Assembly (NCBI GenBank): GCA_019415425.1
Contig: DXZF01000222.1
Coordinates: 1 to 12,320, forward strand
Length of the DNA: 12,320 nt
Source: Bacillota bacterium
GTDB lineage: Bacteria > Bacillota > Clostridia > Christensenellales > QAND01
Direction of reading: 5' to 3'
Positions 8,567 through 12,320 of the stretch are shown here, one piece after another. The first letter of the stretch is position 1, and each line of letters begins with the position of its first letter. The notes below the pieces were generated by a model that saw only the letters and a list, made by a program, of their open reading frames with translations, made no database searches and was not told the origin of the DNA. A program made the translations under genes and the position numbers.

Positions 8567-9589
8567 CTATTTTGCCTTCAGGGCCTTTTGATTCTCTTTG
8601 GCCAGCTCTTTCCTTGCAATCCAGTCCAAAAGCGGGACCTGCGCGATGCTGAACAGGTTGGATACCAACCAGTAAATCGCAAAGCATACGCCCGTGGTCG
8701 ACGTCCACCAGATACTGAAGATGGGCATGATGTACTGCATACCGCCCATGCCGTTGGCCTGGCCGGGGTTGGTGCGCTCGGCCTGCTTTTTCTGCATGTG
8801 CGAGACGAAGAAGCTGGACACACCGGCCAGGATGGGGAAGATGAAATAGCCGTTGCTCAGGCCGGCATACCGCGCCAGCACCGGCGCGATGGCCGTGGTG
8901 TAGTTGGAGCTGACGGCCGCCGTCACCGTCTCAGCGGGGATGGTGGCCAGCGAGCTGTTGACCATGCCGGCAAAGAACGTGCCGGCCGGCAACTTGGCCG
9001 AAGCGAGCGCCAGCTGGTTGATCTGCGCGTTGGTCAAAGTGGCCTGTGCCTGGGCGATGATGTCCGCCGGCAGCTTGCTCACAGACTGCGAGAGTATGGT
9101 GGCAAATTCGCTGGGCGAGGGCATAATGGAAGCCGTACCGGTATCCGGCCGCCACAGGTTGTGCACCCACAGCGCAGTGGGCGGCAGCAGATCTTGCCCG
9201 CTGGCCAGGCCCGCGACCAGTTTGACGGTCTCGGTGTTGGACAGGATGGAGATCGCGCCGAACATGGCAAACAGCACCGGCAACTGCAGCAGCAACGGCA
9301 GACAGCCGCTGGACATCTTCACGCCGGACTTCTTGTAGTATTCCTGCACTTTCTGCTGTGCCAGACGCGGATCGTTTTTGTACCGCCTCTGGATCTCCTG
9401 CACCTTGGCCGAGAGCGCGGTCTGCTTGGCCATCGCCTTGCGCTGCTTGAGGTCCAACGGCAGCAGCAACAGCTTGATCGCCAGGGTGAAGAGGATCACG
9501 GAGACCAGATAGCTGCCCGTAAGCGAGTAGAACCAGCCGATGACCGTGACGAAAAAGCGCGAAATAAAGTTGTCATTGAGCCAACTCAT
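8567..9589 (-). CDS. yidC: Membrane-protein insertase YidC (SpoIIIJ/Oxa1 family) with a long extracytoplasmic insertion
   Basis: YidC inserts and folds membrane proteins alone or with SecYEG. The 340-aa product starts MSWLNDNFISRFF, with GGAGG 7 nt before the ATG; a longer frame to 9682 only reads back over yidD. TM1 is about residues 13-45 and carries K39 in LAIKLLLLPL, where characterised Gram-positive YidC proteins have the functional groove arginine. A charged cytoplasmic helical hairpin (about 46-90) follows, then TM2 (95-116). After LWVHNLWRPD (140-149) there are about 98 extra Ala/Ser/Thr/Gln-rich residues before TM3 (248-265, YFIFPILAGVSSFF). TM4-5 (about 284-323) and a short basic tail complete it. 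There is no lipobox signal peptide, unlike Bacillus SpoIIIJ. The Shine-Dalgarno lies in the last codons of yidD, 4 bp away. Confidence 0.96.
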   Translation of the reverse strand: MSWLNDNFISRFFVTVIGWFYSLTGSYLVSVILFTLAIKLLLLPLDLKQRKAMAKQTALSAKVQEIQRRYKNDPRLAQQKVQEYYKKSGVKMSSGCLPLLLQLPVLFAMFGAISILSNTETVKLVAGLASGQDLLPPTALWVHNLWRPDTGTASIMPSPSEFATILSQSVSKLPADIIAQAQATLTNAQINQLALASAKLPAGTFFAGMVNSSLATIPAETVTAAVSSNYTTAIAPVLARYAGLSNGYFIFPILAGVSSFFVSHMQKKQAERTNPGQANGMGGMQYIMPIFSIWWTSTTGVCFAIYWLVSNLFSIAQVPLLDWIARKELAKENQKALKAK

Positions 9590-9593
9590 CGGA

Positions 9594-9827
9594 TTACCTC
9601 CCAGTGGGTTTCCCTCTTTGAGGGACGGGATCATAGCCGCCTTTGGCAAACGGGTTGCAGCGCAACACGCGCCAGATGGCAAGGCCCAATCCCCGGACGA
9701 CTCCCCATTGCGAGATGGCTTCCATGGCGTACTCGGAGCAGGTCGGCGTGTAGATACACGCGTCCGGCAAAAGGGGAGAGATGAAACGTTTATACCCGCG
9801 TATGAGCGCGATCAGCAGCTTTTTCAT
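9594..9827 (-). CDS. yidD: Membrane-protein insertion efficiency factor YidD
   Basis: YidD is a small membrane-associated protein (77 aa here; the family is about 70-85) that improves YidC-dependent insertion. The sequence has an N-terminal amphipathic stretch (KKLLIALIRGYKRFISPLL) and the family signature CIYTPTCSEYAMEAI (24-38) with RCNPFAKGGYDPVP (56-69), giving the three conserved cysteines C24, C30 and C57. The ATG at 9827 lies inside rnpA: the two genes overlap by 38 bp in different frames. A GAAGG about 9-10 nt upstream can serve as the Shine-Dalgarno. It sits four bases before yidC. Confidence 0.96.
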   Translation of the reverse strand: MKKLLIALIRGYKRFISPLLPDACIYTPTCSEYAMEAISQWGVVRGLGLAIWRVLRCNPFAKGGYDPVPQRGKPTGR

Positions 9828-10182
9828 GATCCATCGCCTTCAAACAGCCGCCCTTGGTCAAAAGTGCGCGCATGCTTCTTTGCACCTGCACAAAGGTGCA
9901 TCGCGCAAGGCTGGCCCGTCCCACAAAAATCAGGTTGAAACCGTCCCTGACTTCGGGCGCGATCAAGCGATAACTCTCGCGCAAAAGACGGCGGGCACGG
10001 TTGCGCACGACGCTGTTGCCCACTTTCTTGCCCACCGAAAAACCGACGCGCGTTTTGCCCCGGCTGCGCGCAACGATGAGCACCATCCGCCCGTCGGCGC
10101 AGCTGCGTCCCCGGCGGTAGGTGGATTGAAAGTGCGCGCGCTTGGTCAGGCGCTTGGACTTATCGAACGCATACTGCTTCAT
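9790..10182 (-). CDS. rnpA: Ribonuclease P protein component
   Basis: RnpA is the protein subunit that binds RNase P RNA and helps it mature tRNA 5' ends. The 130-aa basic product begins MKQYAFDKSKRLTKRAHF. It carries the family signature GKKVGNSVVRNRARRLLRE (51-69), the conserved RNA-binding helix, preceded by the F-x-V strand (GFSV, 47-50). The ATG at 10182 is the only plausible start, yet the bases before it are TTTTTTTCCATC with no Shine-Dalgarno, directly after the terminator at 10188-10211. The last 13 codons overlap yidD, so the C-terminal tail (from about residue 118) is shared coding space and is not conserved in the family. Confidence 0.96.
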   Translation of the reverse strand: MKQYAFDKSKRLTKRAHFQSTYRRGRSCADGRMVLIVARSRGKTRVGFSVGKKVGNSVVRNRARRLLRESYRLIAPEVRDGFNLIFVGRASLARCTFVQVQRSMRALLTKGGCLKAMDHEKAADRAHTRV

Positions 10183-10187
10183 GATGG

Positions 10188-10211
10188 AAAAAAAGCCGCA
10201 GGCGCGGCTTT
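10188..10211 (-). terminator. Intrinsic terminator between rpmH and rnpA, overlapping the rpmH stop codon
   Basis: On the - strand AAAGCCGC (10211-10204) pairs with GCGGCTTT (10199-10192) around a GCCT loop, and the T-tract is seven long (10194-10188). The first arm includes two bases of the rpmH TAA (10212-10210). A ribosome at the stop codon would cover the arm, so rpmH translation could modulate read-through into rnpA. It ends five bases before the rnpA ATG. Confidence 0.88.
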
Positions 10212-10344
10212 AAGCAGAAAGCACCTTGCGGCCCTTACGGCGCCTGCGCGCAATCACTTTTGCGCCGGTATGGGATTTCATGCGGGAGCGGAACCCGTGG
10301 ACTTTTTTACGCTGACGGCGTTTGGGCTGATACGTTTGTAACAT
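10210..10344 (-). CDS. rpmH: 50S ribosomal protein L34
   Basis: This is the 44-aa ribosomal protein bL34 of the large subunit. The product begins [18 protein letters not shown], continues [19 protein letters not shown], and ends KGRKVLSA. It matches the L34 pattern over its whole length and has the standard size. The ATG at 10344 has AAAGGAG with a 9-nt spacer. Transcription comes from the consensus promoter at 10460-10488 with a leader of about 110 nt. In most Bacillota rpmH lies next to dnaA; here the divergent neighbour is murA. Confidence 0.98.
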   Translation of the reverse strand: MLQTYQPKRRQRKKVHGFRSRMKSHTGAKVIARRRRKGRKVLSA

Positions 10345-10360
10345 GTTTGAGCACTCCTTT

Positions 10361-10382
10361 AAAAAACCGCGGAAAAACCGCT
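10361..10382 (-). promoter_or_regulatory. Small GC hairpin with T-tract in the rpmH leader
   Basis: In the - strand leader GCGG (10381-10378), a TTTTT loop and CCGC (10372-10369) form a 4-bp stem. It is followed by GG and six T (10366-10361), immediately before the rpmH Shine-Dalgarno. Further upstream GCGCGC at 10416-10411 and 10407-10402 can pair across a 3-nt loop. The first hairpin looks like a weak attenuator, but four base pairs is short. Confidence 0.3.
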
Positions 10383-10459
10383 GTGAATGACGAATTTAGC
10401 AGCGCGCTGCGCGCGCCTCAAATGAACGTTTACACCATGCGTCATGGCAAGGCCTTGTT

Positions 10460-10488
10460 ATTATAATAGATGAAGGGCCGCCTGTCAA
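10460..10488 (-). promoter_or_regulatory. Consensus sigma-A promoter of rpmH
   Basis: On the - strand TTGACA (10488-10483), a 17-bp spacer and TATAAT (10465-10460) match the housekeeping promoter at all 12 positions. The predicted start is near 10453, inside a CAAGGCCTTG palindrome (10448-10457). It should drive rpmH strongly and, by read-through of the terminator at 10188-10211, rnpA and the genes beyond. Confidence 0.93.
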
Positions 10489-10579
10489 TCCAAACCCTTG
10501 TCCGCAGATAAAAAATCCACATCTGCAGGCCTTTTTCCGGCCGATATGCGCCAGTGGGCCGCTGCAAATTGCACAAATG

Positions 10580-10608
10580 TTGCGAAAAGATTGCGCGATG
10601 ATTATAAT
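10580..10608 (+). promoter_or_regulatory. Sigma-A-type promoter of murA
   Basis: On the + strand TTGCGA (10580-10585; 4 of 6) and a perfect TATAAT (10603-10608) are separated by 17 bp. The predicted start near 10615 gives a leader of about 50 nt to the murA ATG. It is back to back with the rpmH promoter, their -35 boxes about 90 bp apart. The inverted repeat GCAGAT-N11-ATCTGC at 10504-10526 lies between them. Confidence 0.8.
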
Positions 10609-10621
10609 AAAGACGCCAAGT

Positions 10622-10639
10622 GCCCCGTCTGTACGGGGC
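10622..10639 (+). promoter_or_regulatory. Stem-loop at the 5' end of the murA transcript
   Basis: GCCCCGT (10622-10628) and ACGGGGC (10633-10639) form a 7-bp perfect stem with a CTGT loop, about 7 nt after the predicted transcription start. The second arm belongs to a direct repeat TGTACGGG (10630-10637 and 10642-10649), so the first arm could pair with either copy. No T-run follows, so it is not a terminator. It may stabilise the mRNA or set up alternative folds; the function is unknown. Confidence 0.45.
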
Positions 10640-10664
10640 CTTGTACGGGAAGGGAGCGATCCGC

Positions 10665-11930
10665 ATGGAGGAGATGCTGGTCATCAACGGAGGCCACCCG
10701 CTTCGGGGCGAGGTGAGCCCCAGCGGCGCGAAGAATGCAGCGGTGGCCATCTTGCCGGCTGCGCTTCTGTGCGATGAACCCACCACGGTGGAAAACCTGC
10801 CGGATATCCGGGACGTGCACGTGCTGTCGGGCATTTTACAGAAGATGGGCGCCAAGGTGGACTACCAGGGCGACCGCATGACGATCGATCCGCGCGGCGT
10901 CACATCCCGCGAGGCGACGGATGACCTCATCCGCCAGATGCGCGCCTCCTATTATCTGCTCGGCGCCATGCTGGGCAAGTTTGGGGAGGCCACCATTGCC
11001 CTGCCCGGCGGTTGTGTGATCGGGCAGCGTCCCATCGACCAGCACCTAAAGGGAATGGAGGCGTTGGGCGCAGAGATTGCGTTGGAGCACGGTTACGTCA
11101 TCGCCAGAACGCCGGACGGCGTGCTGCACGGCAGCGAAATCTATCTGGATGTCGTCTCGGTCGGCGCCACGGCCAACCTCATGATGGCCGCGGTGCGCGC
11201 CAAGGGGCGCACGATCATCGTCAACGCCGCCAAGGAGCCGCACATCGTGGACCTGGCCAATTTTCTCAATTCCATGGGCGCCAATATCAAGGGAGCGGGC
11301 ACCGATGTGATCCGCATCATGGGCGTAGAGCGCCTGCACGGCACCACCTATGCCGTGATCCCGGACCAGATCGAGACGGGCACGTTTATGGTGGCTGCCG
11401 CTGCGACGGGTGGCGACGTGCTGATCAAAAACGTCATTCCCATGCACATGGAGAGCATTTCCGCCAAACTGATGGAGATGGGTGTGGAGATCATCGAGGG
11501 GGACGATACCATTCGCGTACGCTGTAAGGGGCGCCCGCGGCCCAGTACCGTCAAGACCATGCCGTACCCCGGATTTCCCACCGACCTGCAGCAGCCCATC
11601 ACCGCCATTCTGTGCGTGGCAAACGGCACCAGTATGGTGGAGGAAAATATCTTTGAAGACCGCTTTAAACACCTGGGACAGCTCACGCGCATGGGCGCCA
11701 AGCATCGCGTGAGCGGGCGGGTGGCCATCATTGAGGGCGTCGAGTCGCTCACCGGCGCGGACGTAGTGGCCAGCGACTTGCGCGCCGGCGCGTGCCTGGT
11801 CATTGCAGGGCTGATGGCACAGGGGCAGACGCGCGTGACGGGGTTGATTCACATCGACCGCGGGTACGATCACCTGGCCGACAAGCTGCGCAGCCTGGGC
11901 GCGGACATCACGCGCGTACCGGTATCGTGA
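10665..11930 (+). CDS. murA: UDP-N-acetylglucosamine 1-carboxyvinyltransferase MurA
   Basis: MurA transfers enolpyruvyl from phosphoenolpyruvate to UDP-GlcNAc, the first committed step of peptidoglycan synthesis in the cytoplasm and the target of fosfomycin. The 421-aa product has the usual length and key residues: K23 in SGAKNAA, the fosfomycin-reactive C117 in LPGGCVIGQRP, D307 in PGFPTDLQQP, and R373 in SDLRAGACLV. Because C117 is cysteine rather than aspartate, the enzyme should be of the fosfomycin-sensitive type. The start is the ATG at 10665, with AGGGAG 8 nt upstream. A GTG frame from 10620 would run through the leader hairpin and is rejected. The gene is monocistronic: it has its own promoter and a terminator 8 bp after the stop. 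Bacillota often carry two MurA paralogues, and I cannot say from this window whether a second exists. Confidence 0.97.
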   Translation: MEEMLVINGGHPLRGEVSPSGAKNAAVAILPAALLCDEPTTVENLPDIRDVHVLSGILQKMGAKVDYQGDRMTIDPRGVTSREATDDLIRQMRASYYLLGAMLGKFGEATIALPGGCVIGQRPIDQHLKGMEALGAEIALEHGYVIARTPDGVLHGSEIYLDVVSVGATANLMMAAVRAKGRTIIVNAAKEPHIVDLANFLNSMGANIKGAGTDVIRIMGVERLHGTTYAVIPDQIETGTFMVAAAATGGDVLIKNVIPMHMESISAKLMEMGVEIIEGDDTIRVRCKGRPRPSTVKTMPYPGFPTDLQQPITAILCVANGTSMVEENIFEDRFKHLGQLTRMGAKHRVSGRVAIIEGVESLTGADVVASDLRAGACLVIAGLMAQGQTRVTGLIHIDRGYDHLADKLRSLGADITRVPVS

Positions 11931-11938
11931 AAGCAATG

Positions 11939-11966
11939 AAAAAAGAGGCGGTTCCGCCTCTTTTTT
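11939..11966. terminator. Bidirectional intrinsic terminator between murA and the converging gene
   Basis: GAGGCGG (11945-11951) and CCGCCTC (11954-11960) form the GC stem, in practice closing at a GTTC tetraloop. Six A (11939-11944) lie on one side and six T (11961-11966) on the other. It therefore has a U-tract in both directions, serving murA on the + strand and the gene at 11987 on the - strand. Confidence 0.93.
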
Positions 11967-11986
11967 GTTTGGGAATCAAAACTGCA

Positions 11987-12320
11987 CTACGGCGTAGCGG
12001 AGGGGGGCTGTGTCGGACTCACCTCGTCGGGCAGGCGTGGAACAAAATACGCGTCGTCAGGCGGGATATCGTTGCCGTGAAAGCGATCGCACAGCGATTC
12101 GAATTGCGGATTTTCCCACACCGACCCATCCGCAAACGTGACGGATTTAAAGAACGGTGCAAACAGGCCGATGCGCTGCATCTGCGTCGTGGTATACGGC
12201 ACCGCGATGTAACTCTTATCGTCCAGCTGGCCGGGTTGCAGCGCAAACGTGAACTCCACCAGCGCTCCATATGCGCCGTTGGGATATTTCACCGGCTTTC
12301 CGGCCGGCGTGTACACGTAC
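11987..12320 (-). CDS. C-terminal part of an unidentified protein, 5' end outside the window
   Basis: The frame stays open to the right edge. The GTG at 12316 has no Shine-Dalgarno within the window and is probably an internal valine (…YVYTPAGKPVKYPNG). About 110 residues are visible. They look beta-rich (ALVEFTFALQPGQ, KSYIAVPYTTTQ), then contain FKSVTFADGSVWENPQFESL, and finish in a Pro/Thr/Ser-rich tail, EVSPTQPPSATP. The F-x-DGS-x-WENP pattern reminds me of DUF5780-like extracytoplasmic domains of Clostridia, but I hold that loosely. No function is proposed. The gene converges with murA on the shared terminator at 11939-11966. Confidence 0.7.
   Translation of the reverse strand, partial: YVYTPAGKPVKYPNGAYGALVEFTFALQPGQLDDKSYIAVPYTTTQMQRIGLFAPFFKSVTFADGSVWENPQFESLCDRFHGNDIPPDDAYFVPRLPDEVSPTQPPSATP

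Noticed and set aside
8588..9784. 398-codon + strand frame opposite yidC and yidD
   Set aside because: It is a shadow of yidC. Its composition (many H, R, G, Q) is typical of an antisense GC-rich frame.
10345..10664. Chromosomal origin (oriC)
   Set aside because: There is no cluster of TTATCCACA-type boxes, only two poor 7-of-9 matches, and no dnaA. The AT-rich patches are explained by promoters.
10810..10825. Further CACGTG-centred sites (also near 335 and 3800) as extra parS
   Set aside because: Only the central hexamer matches. The flanking TGTTN and AAACA arms are absent, and two of the sites lie inside coding sequence.
11046..11936. 296-codon - strand frame opposite murA
   Set aside because: It is antisense to a complete MurA with all its catalytic residues, and the frame has no credible ribosome-binding site or motif.

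Overview
The window is a conserved core segment of a G+C-rich Bacillota chromosome, most likely class Clostridia. Three things point there: the syntenic run rpmH-rnpA-yidD-yidC-jag-mnmE-mnmG-rsmG-noc-parA-parB, the presence of both Noc and ParB, and strong Shine-Dalgarno sites. I cannot name a genus. This gene run normally lies on one side of oriC next to dnaA. Here dnaA is absent, and murA stands head to head with rpmH instead.

Layout, left to right. Positions 1-112 hold the tail of a + strand unit and its intrinsic terminator. Positions 113-584 hold no gene I can support, only the terminator of the parAB unit (412-447, - strand). parB (585-1478) and parA (1475-2251) share a 4-bp ATGA overlap and have their own promoter (2288-2317). 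Two consensus parS sites lie just upstream, and the second is the core of a 36-bp perfect palindrome. noc follows (2463-3305), then about 360 bp without a convincing gene, then the rsmG terminator (3671-3703). rsmG, mnmG, mnmE, jag, yidC, yidD, rnpA and rpmH fill 3716-10344, all on the - strand and tightly packed with coupled junctions. Hairpin terminators lie between rpmH and rnpA and, more weakly, between jag and mnmE. The 320-bp gap 10345-10664 holds two divergent sigma-A-type promoters, a consensus one for rpmH and a good one for murA. murA (10665-11930, + strand) ends in a bidirectional terminator. It converges with the 3' part of an unidentified - strand gene that runs off the right edge.

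Functionally, the - strand genes cover ribosome and RNA maturation (L34, RNase P protein), membrane-protein insertion (YidD, YidC, and the associated RNA-binding protein Jag/KhpB), tRNA wobble-uridine modification (MnmE-MnmG), 16S rRNA methylation (RsmG), and chromosome segregation and division-site control (Noc, ParA, ParB, parS). MurA performs the first committed step of peptidoglycan synthesis.

I found no mobile element, CRISPR array, tRNA or rRNA, and no convincing new multi-gene system. The points worth a second look are regulatory and structural: the parS-promoter arrangement, a Noc with the full specificity signature but no obvious membrane helix, a terminator that absorbs the rpmH stop codon just before an rnpA lacking a Shine-Dalgarno, two identical stop/RBS/TTG junctions, and a long insertion in YidC.
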